This document shows positions 1-9,144 of a DNA stretch of 64,000 nt, one piece after another; position 1 is the stretch's first letter, and every line of letters begins with the position of its first letter. The position numbers and the translations under genes are program-made. Where the stretch lies: positions 1 to 64,000 of the forward strand of contig NZ_CAMFHZ010000004.1 of the NCBI RefSeq assembly GCF_945952435.1. Direction: 5' to 3'. The DNA comes from an uncultured Microbacterium sp. (GTDB lineage: Bacteria; Actinomycetota; Actinomycetes; Actinomycetales; Microbacteriaceae). The notes below the pieces were generated by a model, which worked only from the letters and a program-made list of their open reading frames with translations, was not told the origin of the DNA and ran no database searches.

Positions 1-1037
1 AGGCGGCCGAGGCGCTGCAGTGGGTCGTGAAGGAGATGGACATGCGCTACGACGACCTCGCGTCGTTCGGGTTCCGCCACATCGACGACTTCAACCGGGC
101 GGTCCGCGCCGGCGAGGTCGAGGTGCCCCCCGGTAGCGAGCGCGTGCTCAAGCCCTATCCGTATCTGCTCGTCGTCGTCGACGAGCTCGCCGACCTGATG
201 ATGGTCGCGCCGCGCGACGTGGAGGACTCGATCGTCCGGATCACTCAGCTCGCCCGTGCGAGCGGCATCCACCTCGTGCTCGCGACGCAGCGCCCGAGCG
301 TCGACGTGGTCACGGGTCTGATCAAGGCCAACGTGCCGTCCCGCCTCGCGTTCGCGGTGACCAGCGTCACCGACAGCCGGGTGATCCTGGACAGCCCGGG
401 CGCCGACAAGCTGATCGGACAGGGCGACGCGCTGTTCTCCCCGATGGGCTCCTCCAAGCCTTTCCGCCTGCAGGGCGCCTGGGTGGACGAGAGCGAGATC
501 GACGCGGTCGTGAAGCACGTCACGGGGCAGGCGCGTCCAGAGTACCGACCGGACGTGGCCGAGGCCGTGGAGGGCAAGAAGAAGGAGGTCGACGAGGACA
601 TCGGCGACGACCTCGAACTGCTGCTCGCCGCCGCCGAGCTCATCGTCTCGTCGCAGTTCGGATCGACGTCGATGCTGCAGCGCAAGCTCCGCGTCGGGTT
701 CGCGAAGGCAGGGCGCCTCATGGATCTGCTCGAGTCCCGGGAGATCGTCGGCCCGTCCGAGGGATCCAAGGCACGCGACGTGCTCGTGACGCCGGAGCAG
801 CTTCCTGGTGTGCTCGCGAAGCTGCGCGGCGACGACCCGCCGGGAGGGCACGCACCGTCTGCCGCGCCGCCGGTGCCCTCCGTCCCCGCCGCCGTCCCGA
901 CCGCGCCTCCGCAGGCGTCCGGATACGCGGACGACCGATACGGGGAGGATCCGGTCGAGGCGTCGTACCGTGGCCTGCCCGAGGTCGAGGCGGAGTCCGA
1001 CGAGGACGCCTGGGGCCTGACCGGGCGCGACCAGTGA
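1..1037 (+). CDS. ftsK: DNA translocase FtsK, C-terminal part (5' end outside window)
   Basis: FtsK pumps chromosomal DNA through the division septum. The reading frame is already open at base 3, so the N-terminal membrane domain and most of the motor lie upstream of the window. Visible are the end of the RecA-like motor, with the hydrophobic Walker B stretch [12 protein letters not shown], the conserved ATQRPSVDV segment, and a C-terminal winged-helix gamma domain (from about [14 protein letters not shown] to the KARDVLV strand) that reads KOPS-like sites. A Pro/Ala-rich acidic tail follows. The gene ends just before pgsA, the standard actinobacterial order. Confidence 0.96.
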   Translation, partial: AAEALQWVVKEMDMRYDDLASFGFRHIDDFNRAVRAGEVEVPPGSERVLKPYPYLLVVVDELADLMMVAPRDVEDSIVRITQLARASGIHLVLATQRPSVDVVTGLIKANVPSRLAFAVTSVTDSRVILDSPGADKLIGQGDALFSPMGSSKPFRLQGAWVDESEIDAVVKHVTGQARPEYRPDVAEAVEGKKKEVDEDIGDDLELLLAAAELIVSSQFGSTSMLQRKLRVGFAKAGRLMDLLESREIVGPSEGSKARDVLVTPEQLPGVLAKLRGDDPPGGHAPSAAPPVPSVPAAVPTAPPQASGYADDRYGEDPVEASYRGLPEVEAESDEDAWGLTGRDQ

Positions 1038-1050
1038 CGGAAGGCGCGTG

Positions 1051-1638
1051 ATGGCGATCCCCCCGCAGCTGCCCAACGCGATCACGATCGCGCGGATCCC
1101 GCTCGCCGTCGTCTTCTTCGTCCTGCTGCTCCTCGGCGGCACGGCGGGCGACGCGAACCTGACGGTGCGCTGGGTCGCGGGCGCCCTGTTCGTGCTCGCG
1201 ATCTGCACGGACTGGGTCGACGGCTACCTCGCACGCAGGTACGGGCTCGTCAGCGACTTCGGCAAACTCTGGGATCCGATCGCCGACAAACTGCTCACCG
1301 GCGCAGGATTCATCGGTCTCGCCCTGCTCGGCGAGGTCTGGTGGTGGCTCGTGCTCATCATCCTCGTCCGGGAGTGGGGGATCACGATCCACCGCTTCGT
1401 GGTCGCCAAGGAGCACATCGTGGCCGCGGCGTGGATGGGCAAGATCAAGACCACGGTGCAGGGTGTCGCTCTGTCCTGGGCGCTTCTTCCCCTGCACGTG
1501 TGGATCGGCATGCCCGCGTGGACGATCACGACGGACGTGCTCATGGTCCTCGCTCTTGTGCTCACGGTCGTGAGCGGCATCGATTACATCGCCGCCCAGG
1601 TGCGCGGAGCGCGGGCGGAGCGGAAAGGCGCGCGATGA
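1051..1638 (+). CDS. pgsA: CDP-diacylglycerol--glycerol-3-phosphate 3-phosphatidyltransferase
   Basis: Integral membrane enzyme of phosphatidylglycerol synthesis: it transfers the phosphatidyl group from CDP-diacylglycerol to glycerol-3-phosphate. The CDP-alcohol phosphotransferase signature is present as DWVDGYLARRYG followed by DFGKLWDPIADK, which supplies the metal-binding aspartates. Several hydrophobic segments span the protein (195 aa, normal size). A GTG three bases upstream is also possible, but ATG 1051 sits at better distance from GGAAGG (1039-1044). It overlaps cinA by four bases (ATGA), implying translational coupling. Confidence 0.95.
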   Translation: MAIPPQLPNAITIARIPLAVVFFVLLLLGGTAGDANLTVRWVAGALFVLAICTDWVDGYLARRYGLVSDFGKLWDPIADKLLTGAGFIGLALLGEVWWWLVLIILVREWGITIHRFVVAKEHIVAAAWMGKIKTTVQGVALSWALLPLHVWIGMPAWTITTDVLMVLALVLTVVSGIDYIAAQVRGARAERKGAR

Positions 1639-2132
1639 CGCAGGCTCGGGACGCGGCCGCCGCCGTGCTCGACCTGCTGCGCTCGCGGGGGTGGACGCTC
1701 GCTGTCGCCGAATCCCTCACGGGAGGCGCCCTGTCCGCGGCGATCGTCGACGTGCCCGGTGCCTCCGCCGTCCTCACCGGTGCGGTCGTCGCCTATGCGA
1801 CGCCGGTCAAGGCGAGCCTTCTCGGGGTGGACGAGGCCCTGCTCGCGGAGCGCGGTCCCGTCGACGCGACGGTGGCCGAGCAGATGGCCCGCGGTGTACG
1901 GCGGACGCTCGCGATGCACGGCCGGCCCGCCGATGTCGGCCTGTCGACCACCGGGGTCGCCGGACCGACGCCGCAGTCCGGGCAACCGGTGGGAACGGTC
2001 CACATCGGTGTCAGCACACCCGGTTCCACGACGAGCCGCGCCTTCGTCTTCGACGGGGACAGGTCGGCGATCCGCCGTGCGTCGGTGACGGCCGCCCTGC
2101 GCCTTCTCGAGGAAGCGCTGTCGCATCCGTGA
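1635..2132 (+). CDS. CinA C-terminal domain protein (NMN amidohydrolase family)
   Basis: A 165-residue stand-alone CinA C-terminal domain. Family members (PncC type) deamidate nicotinamide mononucleotide. The conserved core AESLTGGALSAAI near residue 20 and the TGVAGP segment near residue 115 are both present. The N-terminal competence-damage domain is absent, as is usual in actinobacteria. ATG 1635 overlaps the pgsA stop. Position between pgsA and the HTH gene is the conserved order. Enzyme activity is family knowledge, not shown by the sequence. Confidence 0.9.
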   Translation: MTQARDAAAAVLDLLRSRGWTLAVAESLTGGALSAAIVDVPGASAVLTGAVVAYATPVKASLLGVDEALLAERGPVDATVAEQMARGVRRTLAMHGRPADVGLSTTGVAGPTPQSGQPVGTVHIGVSTPGSTTSRAFVFDGDRSAIRRASVTAALRLLEEALSHP

Positions 2133-2230
2133 CCGGACGGGAATACCGCGCCCCGTCACGAAGTTGAGTCGAGTGTGCTCACATTCAATGCACAGTTGGA
2201 AACAGTAGATTTTCACCCGATGGCTCGCGT

Positions 2231-2236
2231 TAGACT
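2231..2236 (+). promoter_or_regulatory. -10 element for the clgR transcript
   Basis: TAGACT in the 155-bp gap after cinA fits the actinobacterial TANNNT -10 rule and would start RNA near 2243, leaving a leader of about 45 nt with a good AGGAG-like ribosome site before ATG 2288. No convincing -35 is visible. GGCTCGCG lies immediately upstream and could be a regulator contact. Confidence 0.5.
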
Positions 2237-2287
2237 GACCATCCGATCCGGCTCCCACGCCGGGACGGCTGGGGAGAGGAGGTCCTG

Positions 2288-2596
2288 ATGATTCTGGTTC
2301 GACAGGAGATCGGCGACGTGCTGCGGGACTTCCGTCTGCAGAAGGGACGGACGCTCCGCCAGGTCGCGGGGAAGGCGTCCGTCGCGCTCGGCTACCTCAG
2401 CGAGGTGGAGCGCGGCCAGAAGGAGGCGTCCAGCGAGATCCTCGCGTCGGTCGCCGAGGCGCTCGATGTCCCCATCTCGACGATCATGCGCGAGGTCGGG
2501 GACCGCATCGCGGTTCTCGAAGGCCTCCAGGTCATCCCGGACGTCCTTCCGGACGAACTCGTGGCGTCGGTCGAGTCCGAGCTCTCGCTGCGCTGA
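2288..2596 (+). CDS. clgR: XRE-family HTH regulator, ClgR type
   Basis: A 102-residue DNA-binding protein with a Cro/C1 helix-turn-helix at about residues 18-65 (RTLRQVAGKASVALGYLSEVERG then QKEASSEIL). The sequence LGYLSEVERGQKEASSEIL is characteristic of ClgR, the activator of clp protease and related stress genes in actinobacteria, and the location between cinA and recA is its usual place. The C-terminal tail (VESELSLR) lacks the Ala-Ala degron seen in the paralogue at 8770. It has its own promoter and is followed after 4 nt by the DUF3046 gene. Confidence 0.88.
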   Translation: MILVRQEIGDVLRDFRLQKGRTLRQVAGKASVALGYLSEVERGQKEASSEILASVAEALDVPISTIMREVGDRIAVLEGLQVIPDVLPDELVASVESELSLR

Positions 2597-2600
2597 TCGG

Positions 2601-2825
2601 ATGCGCCGCAGCGAGTTCCTCCGCGCGGTGGAGGCTGAGTTCGGCGTCCGCGGCGGTGCCCTGGTCGATGACCTGATCCTCCCCGCGGTCGGCGACCGCA
2701 CGGCGGCGCAGGCCATCGAGGCGGGAGTTCCGCCGCGCGAGGTCTGGCTCGCGCTCTGCGTCGAGGCGGACGTGCCAGAGGTGCGCCGTCATGGCGTCGG
2801 CAGGATCGAGCCTCGCCGCGCCTGA
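2601..2825 (+). CDS. DUF3046 protein
   Basis: A 74-residue protein matching the DUF3046 pattern: MRRSEFLRAVEAEFG at the N-terminus, then RTAAQAIEAGVPPREVWLALC and a DVPEVRR end. The function is unknown. The family nearly always lies between clgR and recA in actinobacteria, as here. ATG 2601 follows the clgR stop by four bases, so it is probably co-transcribed with clgR. Confidence 0.88.
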   Translation: MRRSEFLRAVEAEFGVRGGALVDDLILPAVGDRTAAQAIEAGVPPREVWLALCVEADVPEVRRHGVGRIEPRRA

Positions 2826-2892
2826 GGGGCGCCCGGGTTCGCAGAGGGCCTTCTCCATGTTCGACGCCTGAACGGTGTTTGTCGGCGTGTCG

Positions 2893-2908
2893 TCGAAGAC
2901 TTGTTCGA
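2893..2908 (+). promoter_or_regulatory. LexA (SOS) box upstream of recA
   Basis: TCGAAGACTTGTTCGA matches the actinobacterial SOS box TCGAAC-N4-GTTCGA with one mismatch in the left half. A TAGCGT -10-like hexamer lies just downstream at 2916-2921, so LexA bound here would cover a promoter. The position about 200 bp ahead of recA matches the layout in mycobacteria. Confidence 0.75.
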
Positions 2909-2978
2909 GAAGCGGGTAGCGTCCTGCACAGATGATTTCGTGATCGTTCCGTCCACGGATCCGGAGGACGTCGCCGCA

Positions 2979-3001
2979 GTGTCGGTGGCCCCTCCTAACG
3001 T
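2979..3001 (+). promoter_or_regulatory. RecA-NDp type (PafBC-dependent) damage promoter
   Basis: The string GTGTCGGTG (2979-2987), eight bases, then TAACGT (2996-3001) fits the published LexA-independent promoter pattern tTGTCRGTG-N8-TAN3T with one mismatch at the first base. In mycobacteria this promoter is activated by PafBC. Transcription would begin near 3008, giving a leader of about 98 nt before the recA ATG. Confidence 0.75.
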
Positions 3002-3105
3002 GTCGGACATGACCACGAGGTCATTCGCCTTGTCGGAGAGCCTCCCAACCGGGGAGCGCCGCGACAGCCTACAGGCGGCAGTTCACGAGCACGAAGGAGC
3101 ACGTC

Positions 3106-4158
3106 ATGCCCTCACCCGCAGACCGCGAGAAGGCCCTCGAAACGGCACTCGCCCAGATCGACAAGCAGTTCGGAAAGGGCTCGGTCATGCGGCTGGGCAG
3201 CGACGAGCGCGCACCTGTCGAGGTGATCTCGACCGGGTCGATCGCCCTCGACGTGGCACTCGGCGTCGGCGGTCTCCCGCGCGGCCGCATCATCGAGATC
3301 TACGGCCCGGAGTCCTCCGGAAAGACCACGCTGACGCTGCACGCGATCGCGAACGTGCAGCGTGCCGGTGGCATCGCCGCCTTCGTGGACGCGGAGCACG
3401 CGCTCGACCCCGACTACGCGGCCAAGCTCGGTGTCGACATCGATGCGCTCCTGGTCTCGCAGCCCGACACCGGTGAGCAGGCCCTGGAGATCGCGGACAT
3501 GCTCGTGCGGTCGGGAGCGATCGACCTCGTCGTCATCGACTCCGTCGCCGCCCTCGTGCCGCGTGCGGAGATCGAAGGCGAGATGGGGGACTCCCACGTC
3601 GGTCTGCAGGCGCGTCTGATGTCGCAGGCGCTCCGCAAGCTCACGGGTGGGCTCAACCAGACCAACACCACCATGATCTTCATCAACCAGCTGCGCGAGA
3701 AGATCGGTGTGTTCTTCGGATCCCCGGAGACCACCGCCGGCGGAAAAGCGCTCAAGTTCTACGCCTCGGTCCGCCTCGACATCCGTCGCATCGAGACTCT
3801 GAAGGACGGCGCTGACGCGGTGGGTAACCGCACGCGCGTGAAGGTGGTCAAGAACAAGATGGCGCCGCCGTTCAAGCAGGCGGAGTTCGACATCCTGTAC
3901 GGCATCGGCATCTCCCGCGAGGGGAGCCTGATCGACTTCGGTGTCGAGCACGGCATCGTGAAGAAGTCGGGCGCCTGGTACACGTACGACGGTGATCAGC
4001 TCGGCCAGGGCAAGGAGAACGCGCGGAACTTCCTGCTGCGCAACCCCGACATCGCCGGGACCATCGAGACCCAGATCAAGCAGAAGCTGGGCATCGGCGG
4101 TGCCGCGGCACCGGCCGCTCCTGCGGCAGACGAGCTGGCGCAGCGACGTCCGGCCTGA
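3106..4158 (+). CDS. recA: Recombinase RecA
   Basis: RecA forms filaments on single-stranded DNA, drives strand exchange and triggers LexA self-cleavage. The 350-residue length is normal. The Walker A motif GPESSGKT lies at residues 67-74, the [11 protein letters not shown]alker B strand around residue 140, and the L2 loop with [21 protein letters not shown] around 205-225. No intein is present. AAGGAG precedes ATG 3106. Two damage-responsive signals lie upstream (LexA box and RecA-NDp promoter). recX follows. Confidence 0.98.
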   Translation: MPSPADREKALETALAQIDKQFGKGSVMRLGSDERAPVEVISTGSIALDVALGVGGLPRGRIIEIYGPESSGKTTLTLHAIANVQRAGGIAAFVDAEHALDPDYAAKLGVDIDALLVSQPDTGEQALEIADMLVRSGAIDLVVIDSVAALVPRAEIEGEMGDSHVGLQARLMSQALRKLTGGLNQTNTTMIFINQLREKIGVFFGSPETTAGGKALKFYASVRLDIRRIETLKDGADAVGNRTRVKVVKNKMAPPFKQAEFDILYGIGISREGSLIDFGVEHGIVKKSGAWYTYDGDQLGQGKENARNFLLRNPDIAGTIETQIKQKLGIGGAAAPAAPAADELAQRRPA

Positions 4159-4193
4159 TGAGCGGCGGTGCGCGATGACCGAGGCCAGTCGTG

Positions 4194-4925
4194 ATGACCG
4201 GCGATGAGGACGAGTCCGGGCGTCTCGCCCCGGTGATCCCCCTGTTCGGGGCCAGGCACGGTCTGCCGGAGCCTGCCCCCGAACAGGGGCCCGGACCGCG
4301 GCACCCCGCCTCTGCGGCGCTCGCGTCGTCGCGGGGGAGGCACGCGGGCGGTTCGCAGCCCGAAGCTCCCCGCACCGCACCCCTCCGGGGCACGCCCTCC
4401 GGCGACCCCGGCGACCACATCGATGCCGTCGACGACGCGCGCAGGCACCTGACGCGGCGTCTCGCCTCGAAGCAACTGAGCAGCAGGGAAGCACGCGACG
4501 CGTTGAGGGAGTACGGGCTCTCCGCGGAGGAGCGGGACGACCTCGTCCAAGAGTTCGAGGATCGCCGCTACCTGGACGATGTCACGTTGGCCGAGCACCT
4601 GGTCACGTCCGGCTCCGAGCGCAGGGGGCAGGGGCGGGTGGCGATCGCGAGGGTCCTCGCACAGCGGGGCATTCCGCGCGAGGTCGCCGACGAAGCGCTG
4701 TCCGTGCTCGAGGACGACGACGGGGAGCGCGCGCTCGCCTATGCGCGTGGGAAGGTCGGGGGTCTGCTCCGCTACGACGAGGACACGGCGATCCGGCGCC
4801 TCGTGGGGCAGCTCTCTCGGCGCGGGTATGCGGGAGGGATCGCGATGAACGCGGCCCGCACGGCATGGCGGGAAGCATCCCGCGGAGCCTCTGCGCGGCG
4901 CGTCCGTTTCGAGGACGTGGAGTGA
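4194..4925 (+). CDS. recX: Regulatory protein RecX
   Basis: RecX caps and destabilises RecA filaments. The conserved three-helix repeats occupy the C-terminal two thirds (from about [16 protein letters not shown] to the end), with recognisable [14 protein letters not shown] and [12 protein letters not shown] segments. The first 75 residues or so are a variable Pro/Gly-rich extension. Start is ATG 4194, or GTG 4191 immediately before it. It lies 35 bp after recA and is probably expressed with it. Confidence 0.93.
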   Translation: MTGDEDESGRLAPVIPLFGARHGLPEPAPEQGPGPRHPASAALASSRGRHAGGSQPEAPRTAPLRGTPSGDPGDHIDAVDDARRHLTRRLASKQLSSREARDALREYGLSAEERDDLVQEFEDRRYLDDVTLAEHLVTSGSERRGQGRVAIARVLAQRGIPREVADEALSVLEDDDGERALAYARGKVGGLLRYDEDTAIRRLVGQLSRRGYAGGIAMNAARTAWREASRGASARRVRFEDVE

Positions 4926-4949
4926 TCGGATCCGCGTCCGGGCGTTCCC

Positions 4950-4971
4950 GCGCCGCGTCCGGACGCGGCGC
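4950..4971. terminator. Perfect 22-bp palindrome between recX and miaB
   Basis: A perfect palindrome centred on TCCGGA (left arm begins GCGCCGCG). It could fold as a strong hairpin ending the recA-recX transcript, although no T-run follows. It lies 9 bp upstream of the miaB -10 box, so an operator role is also possible. Confidence 0.5.
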
Positions 4972-4995
4972 TCCGAACGTAGAATGGCTGTCACC

Positions 4996-6546
4996 ATGAC
5001 CATTCCCCTCAGCACTCCGACGCTCATCCCGCCCTCCGTCGCGGCGCGGGACGACTCCGGGCGGCCGCGCACCTACGAGGTGCGCACGTTCGGCTGCCAG
5101 ATGAACGTGCACGACTCCGAACGCCTGTCGGGATCGCTGGAGAGCGCCGGCTACGTCCGCGTCGACGCCGGCGACGAGGCCGACATCGTCATCATCAACA
5201 CCTGTGCGGTGCGGGACAACGCCGCGGGCAAGCTCTACGGCACGCTCGGACACCTCAAGAGCCGCAAGGACAAGCACGAGGGCATGCAGATCGCGGTCGG
5301 CGGGTGCCTGGCGCAGATGGATCAGCAGGCCGTGCTCGACAAGGCGCCCTGGGTCGACGTCGTCTTCGGCACGCACAACATGGGCTCGCTCCCCGGTCTC
5401 CTCGAACGCGCTCGTCACAACGGCGAGGCGGAGCTGGAGATCCTCGAGGCGCTCGACGTGTTCCCCTCGACGTTGCCGACCCGGCGCGACTCCGCGCACA
5501 GCGGCTGGGTGTCGATCTCCGTCGGGTGCAACAACACCTGCACGTTCTGCATCGTGCCCAGCCTGCGCGGCAAGGAGAAGGATCGGCGCCCCGGCGACAT
5601 CCTCAACGAGATCCGGCTCCTGGTCGACGACGGCGCGATCGAGGTCACCCTGCTCGGACAGAACGTGAACTCCTACGGCGTGGAGTTCGGCGACCGTCAT
5701 GCCTTCGGCAAGCTCCTCCGCGCGGCGGGCGAGATCGACGGCCTCGAGAGGATCCGCTTCACCAGCCCGCATCCGGCCGCCTTCACTGACGACGTCATCG
5801 ACGCGATGGCCGAGACGCCCTCCGTCATGCCGCAGCTGCACATGCCGCTGCAGTCCGGCAGCGACCGGATTCTCAAGGCGATGCGCCGCTCCTACCGTTC
5901 CGAGCGCTTCCTCGGCATCCTCGACCGCGTCCGCGCGAAGATCCCGCACGCCGCGATCTCGACGGACATCATCGTCGGCTTCCCCGGCGAGACCGAGGAG
6001 GACTTCGCGGAGACGATGCGCGTCGTCGAGCAGGCCCGATTCGCGAGCGCCTTCACTTTCCAGTACTCGATTCGTGAGGGGACGCCCGCGGCCACCATGG
6101 CGGACCAGGTGCCTAAGGAGATCGTTCAGGCGCGTTACGACCGACTCATCGCCCTGCAGGAGAGGATCTCGCTCGAAGAGAACCGCACGCAGCTCGGGCG
6201 CGAGGTCGAGGTCGTCGTGTCGGTCGGCGAGGGCAAGAAGGACGCCGAGACGCATCGCCTGACGGGACGTGCACAGGACAACCGCCTCGTGCACTTCGAG
6301 CTTCCCGCGGGATCGCCGCGCCCGCGCCCGGGAGACGTCGTGTCCGTGACGATCACGCACGCCGCGCCGTTCCACCTCCTCGCGGATTCGCCCGACGGCT
6401 CCGCTCTGAAGGTCCGGCGCACCCGCGGAGGCGATGCCTGGGACCGCGCGCAGTCCGAGTCGTGCGCGGTGCCGGCGGCACCGACCTCGGACGGGGCGCC
6501 CCGGGCGGTCTCGCTCGGACTGCCCACGCTCCGCGTCGGCGTGTGA
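4996..6546 (+). CDS. miaB: tRNA-2-methylthio-N6-dimethylallyladenosine synthase
   Basis: Radical-SAM methylthiotransferase that adds the 2-methylthio group to i6A37 of tRNAs. The N-terminal UPF0004 domain carries the auxiliary-cluster cysteines (GCQMN near residue 34, [15 protein letters not shown]). The radical-SAM cysteines are in GCNNTCTFC, and a TRAM-like C-terminal region follows. ATG 4984 is in frame, but TAGAAT at 4980-4985 looks like the -10 box and would overlap it, so ATG 4996 is preferred and the mRNA may be leaderless. The C-terminal extension after about residue 470 is not conserved. It overlaps miaA (GTGA). Confidence 0.95.
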   Translation: MTIPLSTPTLIPPSVAARDDSGRPRTYEVRTFGCQMNVHDSERLSGSLESAGYVRVDAGDEADIVIINTCAVRDNAAGKLYGTLGHLKSRKDKHEGMQIAVGGCLAQMDQQAVLDKAPWVDVVFGTHNMGSLPGLLERARHNGEAELEILEALDVFPSTLPTRRDSAHSGWVSISVGCNNTCTFCIVPSLRGKEKDRRPGDILNEIRLLVDDGAIEVTLLGQNVNSYGVEFGDRHAFGKLLRAAGEIDGLERIRFTSPHPAAFTDDVIDAMAETPSVMPQLHMPLQSGSDRILKAMRRSYRSERFLGILDRVRAKIPHAAISTDIIVGFPGETEEDFAETMRVVEQARFASAFTFQYSIREGTPAATMADQVPKEIVQARYDRLIALQERISLEENRTQLGREVEVVVSVGEGKKDAETHRLTGRAQDNRLVHFELPAGSPRPRPGDVVSVTITHAAPFHLLADSPDGSALKVRRTRGGDAWDRAQSESCAVPAAPTSDGAPRAVSLGLPTLRVGV

Positions 6547-7598
6547 CCGGTCCGAGCTCTCGGCCCGGGCTCTGGGCCGTCGTCGGCGCGACCGGCACCG
6601 GCAAGAGCGACCTGTCGCTCGACCTGGCGGAGGCGCTGGGACGGCTCGGTCGTTCCGCGGAGATCGTGAACGCCGATGCGATGCAGCTGTACCGGGGGAT
6701 GGACATCGGCACGGCGAAGCTGCGGGAGGACGAACGCCGGGGTATCCCGCACCACCTCTTCGACATCCTCGACGTGACCGAGGAGGCCGCGGTCGCGGCG
6801 TACCAGCCGATCGCCCGCGCCGCGATCGAGGCGATCCACGGGCGGGAGGCGGAGGCGATTCTCGTCGGAGGATCTGGCCTCTACGTGTCGAGCGTGCTCT
6901 ACGACTTCCGCTTCCCCCCGCGAGACGAGAGACTGCGAGCGCGGCTGGAGGCGGAGCTCGTCGAGGGCGGGCCGGGACCACTGCTCGAACGGCTCCGGGA
7001 ACAGGATCCCGTCACCGCGGCACGCATCGACCCGCAGAACGGCCGGCGCCTCGTGCGCGCGCTCGAAGTGCTCGCGCAGGGGGAGAGCACGCACGGCGCC
7101 GCGCTTCCGGATGAGCCCGTCCTGTGGCATCCGCGCACCAGGATCCTGGCGCTCGGCGTCGAGCGTCCCGCACTCGTGGGGCGTCTGGACGAGCGTGTCC
7201 ACCGCATGTGGGAGCAGGGTCTGGTCGAGGAGGTCGAACGTCTGCGTGCGCAGGGCCTCGAACAGGGGAGCACGGCCCGCCGAGCGATCGGCTACGCGCA
7301 GGCGCTCGCTCAGCTCGACGGCGACCTCGCTGAGGAGGCGGCGATCGCGGAGACGCAGGCGCTCACCCGACGCTACGCCCGCCGCCAGGTGTCCTGGTTC
7401 CGGCGTTACGCGCAGGCCGAGTGGATGGACGCGCTGTCCCCGCTCGACGTGGACGGCATCGCGCGCGCCGGAGCCGCTGGTCCGGACGACGGCATGGACC
7501 GGGGGCTCCCGAGCGAGGGCGGTTCCGAGACGGACGCCGCGATCGCGGGGGAGTCGCTGCCCGGGCCGCACGACGAGAGGGAGCTCCGCCATGACTGA
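6543..7598 (+). CDS. miaA: tRNA dimethylallyltransferase
   Basis: MiaA attaches the dimethylallyl group to A37 of tRNAs reading UNN codons, making the substrate for MiaB. The P-loop is GATGTGKS near residue 15. The [15 protein letters not shown] and GGSGLYV motifs are typical. The frame is open further upstream, but GTG 6543 overlaps the miaB stop as GTGA and gives a normal N-terminus. The protein is about 40 residues longer than usual because of a low-complexity acidic tail that runs into the next gene. Confidence 0.95.
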   Translation: MTGPSSRPGLWAVVGATGTGKSDLSLDLAEALGRLGRSAEIVNADAMQLYRGMDIGTAKLREDERRGIPHHLFDILDVTEEAAVAAYQPIARAAIEAIHGREAEAILVGGSGLYVSSVLYDFRFPPRDERLRARLEAELVEGGPGPLLERLREQDPVTAARIDPQNGRRLVRALEVLAQGESTHGAALPDEPVLWHPRTRILALGVERPALVGRLDERVHRMWEQGLVEEVERLRAQGLEQGSTARRAIGYAQALAQLDGDLAEEAAIAETQALTRRYARRQVSWFRRYAQAEWMDALSPLDVDGIARAGAAGPDDGMDRGLPSEGGSETDAAIAGESLPGPHDERELRHD

Positions 7599-8028
7599 CG
7601 GCATCCGGATCCGAGCGTTCGCCGTGGAGGACACCGAGCAGGTCGTCGCGCTCTGGCACGACGCCGGCCTCACACGACCGTGGAACGACCCCCGTGCCGA
7701 CATCGCCCGCAAGCTCGCCGTGCAGCCCGAGCTGTTCCTGGTGGCCGTCGACGCGCAGAGGGCCGATGTCGTCGGAACCGTCATGGCGGGATACGACGGC
7801 CATCGCGGCTGGCTGTACTATCTCGCGAGTGCCGCAGCCCGACGTGGACACGGCATCGGGCGTGCGCTCGTCGCCGAGGCAGAGAGGCTGCTCGTGGAGC
7901 TGGGATGCCCGAAAGTGCAGCTCATGGTCCGAGAGGGCAACGAAGGCGTGCTCGGCTTCTACGATGCGCTCGGCTACGAGCGCTTCACGGTGCACAACAG
8001 CGGCAAGCGCCTCATCCACGACGACTGA
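7591..8028 (+). CDS. GNAT acetyltransferase, YpeA type
   Basis: A 145-residue GNAT-fold acyltransferase. It closely follows the YpeA pattern: [11 protein letters not shown] near residue 28, [18 protein letters not shown] at mid-protein, the acetyl-CoA loop [11 protein letters not shown], and [15 protein letters not shown] near the end. The physiological substrate of YpeA is unknown. ATG 7591 overlaps the end of miaA by 8 bases, so it belongs to the miaB-miaA operon. Confidence 0.88.
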   Translation: MTDGIRIRAFAVEDTEQVVALWHDAGLTRPWNDPRADIARKLAVQPELFLVAVDAQRADVVGTVMAGYDGHRGWLYYLASAAARRGHGIGRALVAEAERLLVELGCPKVQLMVREGNEGVLGFYDALGYERFTVHNSGKRLIHDD

Positions 8029-8054
8029 CGGGACGCGCGCGGCCGTCGCGCCGG

Positions 8055-8642
8055 TCAGCGCCCGAAGAGGCGCCGGAGCGGTCCTCGGCGTGCCGGTGTC
8101 CGCTCCGCATCCCGACGTGCGCGCTCCTCGGCGCGGTGCAGGCTGCGACGCTGCTGCCAGGCAGCGACCTCGGCATCGACGTCGCGCGTCGGCGTCACCA
8201 CAGGCGGCCCGCCGAGCAACTGCCGCCGGGCTTCGACGACACGCGCGTTGAAGTCCTCCAGCACGTCGCGCACGTCCTGCTCCGTGCTCAGCGAATCCAG
8301 CCGCTGGTCGAGCTCCAGGTTCTCGACGCGCAGAGTCAACGCCGCAGGGCCCAGACCGTGCAGCTGCTCCGTCTCGATCTTCCGACGGATCCACCAGTCC
8401 GGATCGTGCGTGGCGCCGAGTCCCGGGATGGGCTTGCCCGCTCCCGGGAGGTCGTCGAACGCGCCGTGCCGGATCGCCTGCTGGATCGCGGTCTCGATCA
8501 CCGCGGCGCGTTCGAGTTCCGAGCGCCACGCCACTCCGGAGGTCGGCGCGCTCTCGCCCTCGGCCTGTTCGCCGGCCGCCTCCCGGGCGCGTTCGGCACG
8601 ATAGCGAGCGGCGGCAGCTCTCGGATCCGATTCCTCGCCCAT
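8055..8642 (-). CDS. DUF1992 (DnaJ subfamily C28-like) protein
   Basis: The region from about residue 45 matches the DUF1992/DnaJ-C28 conserved domain: IQQAIRHGAFDDLPGAGKPI followed by a DPDWWIRRKI-like helix and LNxRV-type helices (DFNARVVEARRQLLGG). There is no J-domain. Basic tail RRGPLRRLFGR. Function is not established in bacteria. ATG 8657 is an alternative start five codons upstream. Its 5' end faces the popR-like gene. Confidence 0.8.
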   Translation of the reverse strand: MGEESDPRAAAARYRAERAREAAGEQAEGESAPTSGVAWRSELERAAVIETAIQQAIRHGAFDDLPGAGKPIPGLGATHDPDWWIRRKIETEQLHGLGPAALTLRVENLELDQRLDSLSTEQDVRDVLEDFNARVVEARRQLLGGPPVVTPTRDVDAEVAAWQQRRSLHRAEERARRDAERTPARRGPLRRLFGR

Positions 8643-8726
8643 GCATCCATCGAACACCCGCGGCCGTGATCGGGCAAACGACGCGGGCAGCGCGGAAGCA
8701 GATCCGCCCGGGTTCTGCTCAGGGCG

Positions 8727-8763
8727 GATCCGCTCGCAGCCCCAGCCGTCGCGTGCCTAGCAT
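8727..8763 (+). promoter_or_regulatory. Promoter and candidate activator site of the PopR-like gene
   Basis: GATCCGCTCGC (8727-8737) lies 33 bases upstream of ATG 8770, and TAGCAT (8758-8763) is a good -10 placed so that transcription would begin at or near the ATG. The same 11-mer occurs at almost the same distance ahead of the clpP pair (10418-10428, opposite strand). Confidence 0.55.
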
Positions 8764-8769
8764 GTGGCC

Positions 8770-9144
8770 ATGACGACGCCTGCAGAGACCCGCACCGATC
8801 GCACGCCTGCCGAACCGGAACGACTCTGGCGCAGCGTCGTCGGGGAGACGCTTCGCGACGCCCGCGCCGACCGTGGCGAGACGCTGGCCGAGACCGCCCG
8901 TCGAGCGGGCGTCTCCCCGCAGTACCTCTCGGAGATGGAACGAGGACGCAAGGAGGCGTCGAGCGAGATGCTCGCCGCCGTGTCGGGAGCGCTCGGGCTC
9001 TCCCTCCTGGATCTCACCCTCGGGGTCGCCGAGCGTATCGCGCGCGGTTCCGCGCGGTCGCTCCAAGACGCCGCGACGACGCGCCCCGGCGCGTCGGTCA
9101 GGGCGACGACGCGCGTCCCCGCCCTCTACGCCCTGGCGGCCTGA
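8770..9144 (+). CDS. XRE-family regulator, PopR/ClgR paralogue with ssrA-like C-terminus
   Basis: A 124-residue HTH protein with the ClgR-type core GVSPQYLSEMERGRKEASSEML at about residues 50-72 and an extended C-terminus ending ALYALAA. In Streptomyces, PopR activates clpP3-clpP4 and is degraded by ClpP1P2 through two terminal alanines. Here the regulator likewise neighbours an extra clpP pair and ends in Leu-Ala-Ala. ATG 8770 is chosen over GTG 8764 because TAGCAT ends at 8763. Its 3' end overlaps the convergent clpP gene by 19 bases. The PopR assignment is by context and domain, not proven orthology. Confidence 0.75.
   Translation: MTTPAETRTDRTPAEPERLWRSVVGETLRDARADRGETLAETARRAGVSPQYLSEMERGRKEASSEMLAAVSGALGLSLLDLTLGVAERIARGSARSLQDAATTRPGASVRATTRVPALYALAA

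Noticed and set aside
2901..3476. 191-codon frame across the recA promoter
   Set aside because: It overlaps recA out of frame, and the first part lies over the LexA and NDp promoter elements.
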